Assembly (NCBI GenBank): GCA_964566965.1
Contig: CAZMKO010000011.1
Location: 1 to 52,236 of the forward strand
Length of the DNA stretch: 52,236 bases
Reading direction: 5' to 3'
Source: Oleiagrimonas sp964566965
GTDB lineage: Bacteria > Pseudomonadota > Gammaproteobacteria > Xanthomonadales > Rhodanobacteraceae
Positions within the stretch are counted from its first letter, which is position 1; each line of letters opens with the position of its first letter. The notes below the pieces were generated by a model that saw nothing but the letters and a program-made list of their open reading frames with translations, had not been told where the DNA came from and did not search any database. A program made the translations under genes and the position numbers. Shown here piece after piece: positions 15,819-25,600 of the stretch.

Positions 15819-17144
15819 TCACGACTCGCGCAATGCCGTGGTCACCGGCAACCTCGCCGCACGCACCGCCGGGAACAGGCCGCCGATGAATCCGATCGCC
15901 AGCGCCCACTTCAAGCCGTTCCACAACAGCGGCGCCGACACATGGAACTGGAAGCTGAGCTTGCCGACACCGCCGGCCAGGGTCGAAGCGGTGTAGCCGT
16001 TGAACAGCAGCCAGGCGATCAGCCCGCCCAGGACACCGCCAAGCAGCGCCAGCAGCATGGTTTCCAGCATCACCGCCACCACCACCGGCGGACCGCGAAA
16101 ACCGATGGCACGCAGCGTGGCGATTTCACGCGCACGCGCGGCGACCGTGGCGAACATGCAGTTGAGCGCGCCGAACAAGGCACCGATGGCCATGATCGAC
16201 CCCACCACCATGCCGACCACGCGAATGCTCTTGGTGATCCCTTCGGACTGCTTGCCGTAATAGGCCAGCGTGGTGTCCACCTCCACCGCCAGGCGCGGGT
16301 CGGCGGCCAATCCGGCCTTGAGCTGGTCGAATGCCGACGGGCCGGCCAGGCGTGCGGTCACCGACGCGCGCGAGCTGCCGCGGCGGTAGGTGGATGCCAC
16401 GGTCTGCGCGTCGCCCCAGACCTCCGAGTCCATGGCATCGTCGGACTGGAAAATGCCCACGACCTTCCAGGTCTGGTTGCCCAGTTTCACGCTGTGGCCG
16501 GGCGCAAGACCGAACTGCCGCGCTGCACCGGTGCCGACATCCAGCTCGCGCATGCCGGTCCGGAAGCGCCGCCCGTCGACGATCTTCACGTTCGGACGCA
16601 CCTTCCACGCCATGTCGCCGACGCCACGGATCAACACGCTGCCGATGTCGTTCTCGGTGGCGGCATCCTTCAGCGGCAGCGACGCGGCCACCACCAGTTC
16701 CGGCGATGCCAGCGGCTTGCCGTCGGCGTCGTGCGCAATGCCCGGCGCCTGCTCGATGACGTTGACGTTGTCGAGCGTGAGCACCGACATCGCCTCGGCC
16801 GCCGAACCGCCGCGCATGACGATGGCGGTGTCTTCATTGCCGGTCTTGCGCAGCGTTTCCTGGTAACCCTCGGCCATGGAAAGCAGGGCCACCAGCACCG
16901 CCACCACGCCGGCGATGCCGATCACCACCACCGACGACGAACCCAGCCGTTGCGGCAACGTGCTGATGCCGACCCGGGTCACCGAGGCGGTGCGGCGCCC
17001 CGAGCGCAGCGTCACCATCCACAGCGCGAAACCCGCGACCAGGGCCAGCGCCGCCCACCATGGCAGCACCACCCAGACGAATACGCTGACCACGACCACC
17101 AACGCCAGGACCAGACCGCGCGCGAATGCCTTCAACTTTTTCAT
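15819..17144 (-). CDS. ABC transporter permease, FtsX/MacB type (second permease)
   Basis: A 441-aa inner-membrane permease, last gene of a four-gene export operon. Two hydrophobic segments at about 8-40 precede the usual FtsX layout: one helix near 78-98 (SSSVVVIGIAGVVAVLVALL), a large periplasmic domain (about 105-310), then three helices, including VVGMVVGSIMAIGALFGALN and the segment before GGLFPAVRAARLPVTTALRES. The extra N-terminal helices are unusual for MacB/LolC-type permeases. The ATG at 17144 is preceded by GAGGAGG and lies 13 bases after the previous stop. The substrate is unknown; peptides, lipids or small toxic molecules are all possible for this family. Confidence 0.85.
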   Translation of the reverse strand: MKKLKAFARGLVLALVVVVSVFVWVVLPWWAALALVAGFALWMVTLRSGRRTASVTRVGISTLPQRLGSSSVVVIGIAGVVAVLVALLSMAEGYQETLRKTGNEDTAIVMRGGSAAEAMSVLTLDNVNVIEQAPGIAHDADGKPLASPELVVAASLPLKDAATENDIGSVLIRGVGDMAWKVRPNVKIVDGRRFRTGMRELDVGTGAARQFGLAPGHSVKLGNQTWKVVGIFQSDDAMDSEVWGDAQTVASTYRRGSSRASVTARLAGPSAFDQLKAGLAADPRLAVEVDTTLAYYGKQSEGITKSIRVVGMVVGSIMAIGALFGALNCMFATVAARAREIATLRAIGFRGPPVVVAVMLETMLLALLGGVLGGLIAWLLFNGYTASTLAGGVGKLSFQFHVSAPLLWNGLKWALAIGFIGGLFPAVRAARLPVTTALRES

Positions 17145-17157
17145 TCCCGTCCCCTCC

Positions 17158-18324
17158 TCACCGGCCCGCCAGGGCATCGACCATGTTCAGGCGCATGGCA
17201 CGCCAGGCCGGCAGCGCCCCGACCAGCAGGCCGATCACCAGCATCCATATCGCCGCCAGCACCCAGCTCGACAGATCCACCGGCGGCAGGTTGATGGTGC
17301 CGCCACTGGCCGCGTTCAATGTGGGCGACAGCACCGCCACCAGCCCTACGCCGACCAGCCCGCCCAGCACCACCAGCAAGACCGATTCGGCCAACACGAT
17401 GCCCAGTACGCTGCGGTTGGAAAAGCCCAGCGTCTTCAGCACGGCCAGCTCGCCAGTGCGTTCGCGCACGGCCTGGGCCATGGTGTTGCCGGTCAGTAGC
17501 AGCAGGGTGAAGAACACCGCGCCCATGATGGACCCGACGATCAGGCCGATGTCGGCCACCTGCTTGATCTGCGCGGCCACGGCGGCCTGTTCGCTGCGGG
17601 TGCGTGTCTCGTGGTCGGAATTGGCCGACAACGCGTCGATCGCCTTGGCCACCGATTCGGACTGGTCCACATTCTCGACCCGGGTCACATACCAGCCCAC
17701 CTGACCGCGGTTGTAGGGGTTGGATTCGTCGAAATACTTCCAGTGCATCAGCGCCGACATGCTCAACATGCCGTCCTTGGCACCCTTGGCCGGACGCATG
17801 ATGCCGACAATGACGAACGGCCAGGTCTTGTCGCCGTTGGTACGCGGATAGATGCTCGACATCAGCGGAATCTTCTGGCCCACTTTCCAGTGGTGGCGCG
17901 CCGCCAGCTTTTCGCCCACCAGCAGGCCGATGCGGGTGTCGTCGAACTTCTGCCGCGCCTCGGCGCTGATGGTCACTTCCGGATACAGCTTCAGGTAGCC
18001 CGGGCCGACCGCGAAGGTGAACACCTGGTTGTGCGCATCCTGATAGGCGCCGCCAAACCAGTTGGCCCAGGCCACGTCATCGACGCCGTCAATGCGCTGG
18101 ATGCGCCCGTACAGCGATTGCGGCAACGTGTCGATGAACGACAATCTGGAGCCGGTCTGCAGCCGCAACGCACCGGCGGCACTGTGACCGACATCATTGA
18201 ACATGGTGCGCACGCCATTGAGCAGGCCGAACAGCAGGAACGCGGCCATGATCGAGACCAGTGTCAGTATCGTGCGGGTCTTGCGCCGGAACAGCGCCGC
18301 CCAGATCAAGTGGAAATATTTCAT
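17158..18324 (-). CDS. ABC transporter permease, FtsX/MacB type (first permease)
   Basis: A 388-aa FtsX-family permease. The N-terminus MKYFHLIWAALFRRKTRTIL leads into one transmembrane helix, a periplasmic domain of about 200 residues, then three helices that include the conserved VRERTGELAVLKTLGFSNRSV coupling segment and end in PAWRAMRLNMVDALAGR. It very likely pairs with the second permease as a heterodimer driven by the ATPase at 18380-19069. The ATG start is the only good candidate. Confidence 0.88.
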   Translation of the reverse strand: MKYFHLIWAALFRRKTRTILTLVSIMAAFLLFGLLNGVRTMFNDVGHSAAGALRLQTGSRLSFIDTLPQSLYGRIQRIDGVDDVAWANWFGGAYQDAHNQVFTFAVGPGYLKLYPEVTISAEARQKFDDTRIGLLVGEKLAARHHWKVGQKIPLMSSIYPRTNGDKTWPFVIVGIMRPAKGAKDGMLSMSALMHWKYFDESNPYNRGQVGWYVTRVENVDQSESVAKAIDALSANSDHETRTRSEQAAVAAQIKQVADIGLIVGSIMGAVFFTLLLLTGNTMAQAVRERTGELAVLKTLGFSNRSVLGIVLAESVLLVVLGGLVGVGLVAVLSPTLNAASGGTINLPPVDLSSWVLAAIWMLVIGLLVGALPAWRAMRLNMVDALAGR

Positions 18325-18379
18325 CTCGTTTCACTCCCCTCCATCACCCTTCCGCCCCCGGAAGGATCGGCAACCGTCC

Positions 18380-19069
18380 TCATACCGCCTCGGCCTGTTC
18401 CACCAGCGTGCCCTTGTCCAGGTGCAGCGTGTGGCTGGCGTAGTCGGCGGCCTTGGGGTCATGGGTCACCATGACGATGGTCTTGCCGTGCTCGCGGTTG
18501 AGTGTCTGCAGCAACCCCAGCACGTCCTCGGCGGACTGCCGGTCGAGATCGCCGGTGGGTTCGTCACACACCAGCAGCGTGGGATCGGAAACGATGGCGC
18601 GGGCGATGGCCACACGCTGCTGCTGGCCGCCGGACAATTCCGAGGGCTTGTGCGAGGCGCGCTCGGACAGTCCCACCAGCTGCAATGCGATGGCCGCGTT
18701 GCGCTTGCGCTGCGCGGCCTTCAGCCGCGTCAGCAGCAACGGCAACTCCACGTTCTTCTGCGCGCTGAGCATCGGCATCAGGTTGTAGAACTGGAAAATG
18801 AAGCCGACGTTGGAGGCGCGCCATTTGGCCAGCGCTCCCGCGCCCAGCTTGTCGATGCGGTGGCCGCCCACCTCGATGCTGCCGCCGGTGGGCGTGTCCA
18901 GCCCGCCGACCAGGTTCAGCAGCGTGGTCTTGCCCGATCCCGACGGCCCCATCAAGGCCAGAAAATCGCCTTCCGCGACGGGCAGGTCGACGTGGTGCAA
19001 CACCTCCACCTTCTGCTTGCCGCGCGTGTAGGCCTTGGAAAGGTTCTTGATGTCGATCAACGTACCCAT
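18380..19069 (-). CDS. ABC transporter ATP-binding protein, MacB/LolD type
   Basis: A 229-aa ATPase with Walker A GPSGSGKTT (41-49), Q-loop IFQFYNLMP (91-99), signature LSGGQ (145-149), Walker B LLVCDE (165-170) and switch histidine H203 (VTHDP). It groups by motif with the LolD/MacB class that powers mechanotransmission-type exporters. The ATG at 19069 has GGAGGG eight bases upstream, so the in-frame codons before it are not used. The gap to the membrane-fusion gene is 26 bases, which supports a single operon. Confidence 0.93.
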   Translation of the reverse strand: MGTLIDIKNLSKAYTRGKQKVEVLHHVDLPVAEGDFLALMGPSGSGKTTLLNLVGGLDTPTGGSIEVGGHRIDKLGAGALAKWRASNVGFIFQFYNLMPMLSAQKNVELPLLLTRLKAAQRKRNAAIALQLVGLSERASHKPSELSGGQQQRVAIARAIVSDPTLLVCDEPTGDLDRQSAEDVLGLLQTLNREHGKTIVMVTHDPKAADYASHTLHLDKGTLVEQAEAV

Positions 19070-19095
19070 GGTTGTCCCTCCAGTCCCCGTCATGA

Positions 19096-20334
19096 TCATT
19101 TCGCCACGGTGACGCGGTCACCGTCGGCCAGGTCCCGCGGCGGCTTCGCGACCAGCTTCGTGCCGGCCGTCACGCCCTCGGGAATGCGTTTCATGTCGCC
19201 GTCATCCGGCCCCGCAGGCACCACGCGCACGGCGTGTACACGGTCCTCTTCGAGGACGAACACCACCTTGTGCCCGTCGCGCGAGACGATGGCCGTGGCC
19301 GGCACCATCACGCCGTCCCGCGCCTGGGCCGGGCGCGGCGCCTGCTTGCCCTCCAGGAACGACACGCGCACTCCCATCTCGGGAATGATGCGCGGGTCGT
19401 CCTTCTTCTCCAGCGCCACGCGCACCTTCACCGTGGCCTTGCCGCGGTCGGCGGTGGGCACGATGGCGATCACGTGGGCGGGGATCTCCCAGTCCGGGTA
19501 GGCATCCAGCACCGCGGTGGCCGGCATGCCCGGCTTGACGCGACTGATGTAGGCCTCGTTGACATCCACATCCACTTCCAGCGAGTCCATGTCCACGATG
19601 GTGCCCACGCCGGTACGCGTGAAGCCACCGCCGGCCGCGGCCGGTGCGATGATCTCGCCCACCTGCGCCGCCTTCTGGGTAATCACCCCGTCGAAGGGCG
19701 CGCGGATGACGGTGTAGTCGTAATCGACCTGGGCCACATGCTCCCGGGCCTGCGCGGACGTGGCCTGCTCGCGCTGCGCGTCGAGCTGCGCCTGCAGGCT
19801 GGCGACATGTGCACGCGCCTGCTCGGCCTGCTGCCGGGACACCAGCTGCCGTTCCACCAGGGTGTCCTGACGCCGCATTTCGCGTTTCGCCTGGGCCAGA
19901 TCCACGCGCGTCTGCCGCACCTGCGCACGCGCGGCATCACGCTCGGCCCGGGCCGCCCCCAGCTGGGAGCGCTGCGCGTTGTCCTCCAGTCGCGCCAGCA
20001 CCTGCCCCTTCTTGACGTGGTCGCCTTCCTCGATCAGCACATCGGTCAAGGTGCCGATGATCTGGGCCGACACGGTGGCGGTCCGCCGCGCGGTGACGTA
20101 TCCGGTGGCTTCCAGGATGGCACCGGCCTCCCCGCCGCTGCTTGGTGCGGCGGCCGTCGCCACCTTGACCGGCACGGCGCGGTGGCCGCCCAGCCACCAC
20201 CAGGCCGCCGCCGCGGCCAGCACCACCAGCAATGCCGATACCACCAGCCACGGCCAACGCGGCGTGCCGCCGCCATGGTCGTCACGCTGATCGCGCCCGA
20301 TGCGCAATTCATCCAATAACCTGCCGTTGTCCAC
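19096..20334 (-). CDS. Periplasmic membrane fusion (adaptor) protein, RND/MacA type
   Basis: A 412-aa HlyD/MacA-family adaptor. A single N-terminal membrane anchor (about 27-50, WPWLVVSALLVVLAAAAAWW) is followed by a barrel-sandwich half (ATVSAQIIGTLTDVLIEEGD), an alanine- and arginine-rich coiled-coil hairpin (about 115-205), the returning lipoyl half (VIRAPFDGVITQKAAQVGEI) and a beta-barrel domain. It would link the inner-membrane ABC complex to an outer-membrane TolC-type channel, which is not encoded in this window. It is first in the operon. The start is GTG at 20334, with GGAGGG ten bases upstream. A repeat element lies in the promoter region. Confidence 0.9.
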   Translation of the reverse strand: MDNGRLLDELRIGRDQRDDHGGGTPRWPWLVVSALLVVLAAAAAWWWLGGHRAVPVKVATAAAPSSGGEAGAILEATGYVTARRTATVSAQIIGTLTDVLIEEGDHVKKGQVLARLEDNAQRSQLGAARAERDAARAQVRQTRVDLAQAKREMRRQDTLVERQLVSRQQAEQARAHVASLQAQLDAQREQATSAQAREHVAQVDYDYTVIRAPFDGVITQKAAQVGEIIAPAAAGGGFTRTGVGTIVDMDSLEVDVDVNEAYISRVKPGMPATAVLDAYPDWEIPAHVIAIVPTADRGKATVKVRVALEKKDDPRIIPEMGVRVSFLEGKQAPRPAQARDGVMVPATAIVSRDGHKVVFVLEEDRVHAVRVVPAGPDDGDMKRIPEGVTAGTKLVAKPPRDLADGDRVTVAK

Positions 20335-20485
20335 GTTCGTGATCCCTCCCCGGCCCCGGCCGGTTGACGCAGACAGGATCGCAACCGGCGCGACCGGTCA
20401 TAAGGGGAAAACATCAAGCATTCGTGATGACAGCTGTCACCGCCACAGGGAACACCGAAAAACCGAACTCTGGAATCCACCTGCA

Positions 20486-20600
20486 GGGAACCTCGAAAAA
20501 CCGGACCCTTTGTGGGAGCGGCCCATGGCCGCGATCGTGCTTGCCGATACACCGGCGGACACGCTGGATAGGCCTGAAATCGGTTTTTTCGAAATTCCCC
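20486..20600. repeat. Palindromic intergenic repeat, copy 4
   Basis: GGGAACCTCGAAAAACCGG (20486-20504) is followed by the hairpin TGTGGGAGCGGCCCATGGCC (20511 onward, to 20535) and, about 45 bases further, by the inverted outer box CGGTTTTTTCGAAATTCCCC (20581-20600). Box order and spacing match copy 1. It fills most of the 272-base gap between the adaptor gene and the MocR-type gene. Confidence 0.75.
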
Positions 20601-20606
20601 GCCCGG

Positions 20607-22124
20607 TCAGGCCGAGCGGGTTGTGCCGGCTCGGTTCACGTCATGCCAGGCGATGCGCCGGGCATACGCCAGGCGTCGTGCGGCCACGTCCATCAGGTGA
20701 TCGGGAACAGCCGCGTAGCGCAGCATCAGGACCACATGCGGATTGTTCCCGGCGTACCAGTCGTCCGCCGACTGCAGCAGCAGGCCGGTGCGCAGGGCTT
20801 CCTCGCGCAACACCGTCATCCAGGACGCCTGCAACGCCGGCAGGTGCAGCAACAGGTGGCCGGTGGCCGGGGCCCCCTCGCAGCGAATCGACGCTCCCAG
20901 GTGCCGGCGCAAGGCATCCACCAGCGCGGCGTGCTTGGTCTGCAGATGCTGGGACAGGCGACGCAGGCTGCGCGCGTGCTCGCCGGCGGCGACGTGCAAT
21001 GCCCAGGCGTGCTGGCGGATGACGCCGTCGTCCTGGTCGCTGAGGCCCTTCAGGGCATGGAATTTTTCGCGCAGCGAACGCGGCACCACCAGGCAGCTCA
21101 TCGGCAGACTGGGATAGACCGCCCCGCCCAGGTTGTTCATGTAATAGATGACACGGCCGGCCCGATCCGCGCCCTGCAGCGCCGAGCTGACGCGCACGCC
21201 GTGACGCTGGTCGCCGTCGAAATCCTCCTCGACGATCCAGCCCGGTTGCCGGCCGGCCCACGCCAGCAGCGCGGCGCGACGCGGGGCGGACAAGGTGGTG
21301 CCACCGGGGATGTGGCAGGCGGGTGCCACATGCACCACGCCGACGTGGCCGGGCACGGCGGCCACGTCCAGGCCGTCGGCATCCACCGGGCACGCCTCGA
21401 CCTGCCCGCCGGCAAGTGCGAATGCCCGCCGGATGCCCGGGTCGCAAGGATCCTCGACCCCCACCGTGGTGTTTTCGTCGACCAGTACGCGGGCGACCAG
21501 GTCGCGGGCCTGCTGCACGCTGTTGACGATAACCAGGTCCTCCACCTGCGCCACCACCCCGCGCTCGCGCGCCAGGTACTCCAGCATCGCCTCACGCAGC
21601 GCCAACACGCCGGCCGGACCCGGCAACTCGGACGGCATCTGCGTCATGGCACGGGACAACGAGCGCCGCCACGTTTTCAGACCCTGGGCGTCGTAGCTGG
21701 TGGTCGCACCGGTGAAATCGACCACCCCGACATCGTCGTCCAGCAGATCCAGCGGCCGGTCCCCGGACGCCGCGGCCGGCACGCGCCGGGCCAGTTTCGA
21801 CAAAGGTGCTTCGGGCAATGCCGGCGGCGGCACATCGTGCACGGACAGGTCGGTCGAGCCGTTGGTCGCGGCCGGGGTGTCGTCCAGTACCCGGGCCTCG
21901 GTGACATAGGTGCCGGAACCGACACGGGTGACCGTGTAGCCTTCGCTCTCAAGCTGGGAATACGCCAACAGCACAACCGTGCGCGACACACCCAGCGCCT
22001 TTGCCATCGAACGGGTGCCCGGCAGGCGTTCGCCGGCCTTCAGCCGTCCGTCGACGATACGTTGTCTGAGGGTCGCATACACCCGCGTGTAAAGCGGCCC
22101 CTCGCCTTTCAACTCCAGAAGCAT
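20607..22124 (-). CDS. MocR-type regulator (GntR wHTH plus aminotransferase-like domain) with degenerate PLP site
   Basis: A 505-aa transcription regulator. The N-terminal winged helix-turn-helix (about 1-75, with LPGTRSMAKALGVSRTVVLL) binds DNA, and the C-terminal domain (about 135-490) is a class I aminotransferase fold. In active MocR proteins a lysine in GTFSK binds PLP. Aligned through YPSLPMSCLVVP against the usual FPALRLGYLVVP, the lysine position is glycine 334 (MNNLGGAV), and the phosphate-binding arginine is proline 341. The EDDYD element is altered to EEDFD (299-303). The effector is therefore probably not PLP as an internal aldimine. The ATG at 22124 fits the family N-terminus. 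It is divergent from the third receptor gene and may control it (inference). Confidence 0.85.
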   Translation of the reverse strand: MLLELKGEGPLYTRVYATLRQRIVDGRLKAGERLPGTRSMAKALGVSRTVVLLAYSQLESEGYTVTRVGSGTYVTEARVLDDTPAATNGSTDLSVHDVPPPALPEAPLSKLARRVPAAASGDRPLDLLDDDVGVVDFTGATTSYDAQGLKTWRRSLSRAMTQMPSELPGPAGVLALREAMLEYLARERGVVAQVEDLVIVNSVQQARDLVARVLVDENTTVGVEDPCDPGIRRAFALAGGQVEACPVDADGLDVAAVPGHVGVVHVAPACHIPGGTTLSAPRRAALLAWAGRQPGWIVEEDFDGDQRHGVRVSSALQGADRAGRVIYYMNNLGGAVYPSLPMSCLVVPRSLREKFHALKGLSDQDDGVIRQHAWALHVAAGEHARSLRRLSQHLQTKHAALVDALRRHLGASIRCEGAPATGHLLLHLPALQASWMTVLREEALRTGLLLQSADDWYAGNNPHVVLMLRYAAVPDHLMDVAARRLAYARRIAWHDVNRAGTTRSA

Positions 22125-22613
22125 TCATCACTACTCGAATGCGGGCGGAAATACCGTGTCCGCGATCCACATGGCGACGCAACACACCCTGCGGTCACGA
22201 CCAGGCACTGCACCCAGTGACCATGCCCCTCCCGTACCTGACCGAAATGTATAGGGGAAACGACATGCATGGAACATGACTCATGGCCCGTACGACGGGG
22301 AACTCGTCAACCGGCATGCATAACAAATCGCAAAGTGGTCTGGTTGCGTGTTGCCCACGCCGGCGCGGAAAGCCGCAAAAACACCGGTTTGCCCACTGGT
22401 CTCATTAATAAAACGCAAAAGTGGTCATTTACCGACCTGTCCTGAATGTGCAGCCTGTACGACTGGAGCGTTCCCTCATAGTCGTCGCGCTCCGGCAACG
22501 TCACGGTCTGCGACAAGACCGGACGTCACTCCACCCACAACCTATTGGATGCTCGCCAGCCGTTCGGTTGCGCCGTTTGCGCCGCCAGCGGCGAGTCATC
22601 GGGGAGATACACC
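22125..22613 (+). promoter_or_regulatory. Divergent control region between the MocR-type gene and receptor 3
   Basis: A 489-base gap without a convincing gene. Its middle is AT-richer than the flanks. CGCAAAGTGGTC (22329-22340) and CGCAAAAGTGGTC (22414-22426) are direct repeats 85 bases apart, with a further ACTGGTC at 22395-22401; MocR-class regulators usually bind direct repeats. A CATTAAT sequence (22403-22409) recalls the motifs upstream of receptors 1 and 2. Confidence 0.35.
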
Positions 22614-25600
22614 ATGAGTAGCTGCAGCAACCGTCATACTTCGCTGCCCCGTCGCAGCTCGCTGGCACTGGCGCTGGCGCTCGGACTGGGCATGTCCGGC
22701 TTCGCCTTCGGCCAGGCCACCACCGGTACCCTGTACGGTTCCGCACCGGAATCGGGCGAAACCGTCACCGTGCAGAGCGCCTCGGGCCTGACCCGTCAAG
22801 CCACCGTCGACGCCTCCGGCCGGTACTCGTTCGGCAACCTGCCGCTCGGCACCTACACCGTCACCCTGATGAAGGATGGCCAGGTCGTCGACACCCGCAA
22901 CAACGTGACCCTGCGCGTCGGCGCCGGCACCCGCGTGAACCTGTCCGGCGGCGGCAACGCCGACGCCACCGCATCCTCGCCGGAAGACCTCGAGTCGATC
23001 CAGGTGTCGGCCAACGCGCTGCCCGCCATCGACGTGTCCAGCACCGACTCGCGCACCGTCATCACCTCGCAGGAACTGGCCAAGCTGCCGATGGCCCGCA
23101 GCGCCGAGTCCATCGCCCTGCTGGCACCCGGCGTCATCCCGGGCAACGGCGCCTTCACCGGCCCGACCGGTCAGAGCCTGGTGTCCTTCGGCGGCTCCTC
23201 GGTCACCGAGAACGCCTATTACATCAACGGCTTCAACACCACTGATCCGCTCAGCGGCATGGGCGGCCTGACCCTGCCCTACGGCGCCATCGACCAGCAG
23301 CAGATGCTGACCGGCGGCTACGGCGCGGCCTACGGCCGTTCCGACGGCGGCGTGATCAACATGATCGGCAAGCGCGGCACCAACGAATGGCACTTCGGCG
23401 GCCAGGTGCTGTGGACCCCGGCGTTCGCCAAGGGCAACCAGAACGACATCTACTACCGCGCGGGCAGCAACGCCGGCAAGATCTACAACCGCAACCGCGA
23501 CGACAAGTCCTGGACCACCACCTACGACGCCTACGTCGGCGGTCCGCTGATCAAGGACAAGCTGTTCCTGTTCGCGGCCATGGAAGCCGAGCGCAAGGAA
23601 GGCAGCAGCGTCGGCACGGTGAACTCGCCGTACAAGACCCAGTACCAGTACAAGATGCCCAAGTGGTACGCCAAGCTGGACTGGAACATCACCGACAGCA
23701 ACATCCTGGAAATCACCGGCGCGTCCAACAAGACGTCGTACAACGGCACCATGTACGACTACGACTACGCCACGGATACCGAGGGTGATTTCCACGGCTA
23801 CGCCACCGAGACCAAGCAGGGCGCCGACTTGTGGACGGCCAAGTTCACCAGCTATATCACCGACAACCTGACCCTGTCGGCGTTGTACGGCCAGATGAAG
23901 GGCACGTACTACTCCAACATCCCCGGTTACGACGGGGATACGCCGTACATCTACGCGCCGGATCAGCAGAACCCGGCCTTGAACGGTGGCAGCCCGATCA
24001 TCAACGATCAGACCACGCTGTATCTCAACCCTTCGGACCACAAATCGAAGAACTCCAACCTGCGCGTCGACCTCAGCTACCACATCGGTGACCACACCAT
24101 CACCGCCGGTATCGACAACATGCGTATCAGCGACACCAATGACGGGCAGTACACCTCCGGCCCCGAAGCGGCCCCCGGTGCCGGCTATTGGTGGTACTAC
24201 CACCACGACGATCCGAGCAAGCCCGTTTCCGGCATTCCCGGTGAAACCGGCGCCTGGGCAGAAGCCCCCGGCAACTATCCGGGTGGCGAAGACGGTTACT
24301 ACGTTGAAAAATACGTGCTTCGTACCACCGCCTCGGCAACCACTTCGCAAAAGGCGCAGTACATCGAGGACGAATGGCAGATCAACGACAAGTGGCTGCT
24401 GAAGGTGGGTCTGCGCAACGACCAGTTCACCAACTACAACCCCAATGGTGACGCCTACCTGCGTCTGACCAAGCCGCAGTGGGCCCCGCGCATCGGCGTC
24501 AGCTGGGACGTCAACGGCGACTCCAGCTTCAAGGTCTACGCCAACGCCGGGCGCTACTATCTGGCCCTGCCGGCCAGCGTGGCCCTTCGCGCCGCCGGTA
24601 CCTCGTTGTACACGCATGAGTACTTCACCTATACCGGTATCGATGACGAAGGCAAGCCGACCGGTCTGACCCCGATCGAATCCAGCACCGGGGGCCCGAT
24701 CTCCGCCAACCGCGAATACGGTCAGGCACGCGACCCGAAGACGGCCGCCGCGCGCGACCTGAAGTCGGAGTACCAGGACGAGTTCATCGTCGGTTTCGAC
24801 AAGCAGCTCAACGATGCCTGGAACTACGGTGCCAAGGCGTCGTTCCGCAAGCTTCGCACCGGCATCGACGATGTCGCCGACGCCGATTCGATTCTGGCCA
24901 AGATGCACTCCATGGGTATCGCGGACGAAGACATCGGCGCCATCCAGGGCAGCTACCTGATCAATCCGGGCATGACCAACACGCTAATGATTCCGCATGC
25001 CAGCGGCGACGGCTACTACGCTGTACCGATGACTTCGGCCGACTTCGGCTTCCCGGACATGAAGCGCAACTACTACTCGCTGGAGCTGTACCTGCAGCAT
25101 CCGTTCGACGGCACGTGGTTCGGCAAGATCGACTACACCTACGCCCGCAGCTACGGCAACTCCGAGGGCCAGGTGCGTTCCGATATCGGCCAGACCGACG
25201 TCTCCGCCACCGAGGACTGGGATTATGGCAGCCTGATGCAATACGCCAACGGTGAACTGGCCAACAGCCGTCGCCACCAGTTGAAGGCCTACGGTGCGTG
25301 GCAGATGACGCCGGAGTGGATGCTCTCGGGCAACGTGCTGATCCAGTCCGGCACGCCGCGCAGCTGTCTGGGTGGTTACGGTCCGGATGAGAGTAATCCG
25401 ACCGGTTATGGCAACGACTATCACTGGTGCGGAGGCCAGCCGGCACGTCCCGGCGATGCGGGCCACAATCCGTGGCAGTACACGGTCAACGTCGGTGTCG
25501 AATACCGTCCGGCCTTCGCCCAGCACAAGCTGGCCTTCAGCCTGGACGTGAACAACCTGTTCAACAACCGCACAGTGTTGTCGGTGGATCCACATTACGG

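Noticed and set aside
22596..24908. A 770-codon minus-strand frame opposite receptor 3
   Set aside because: It is the antisense shadow of a well-supported receptor gene, with no ribosome-binding site or motif.
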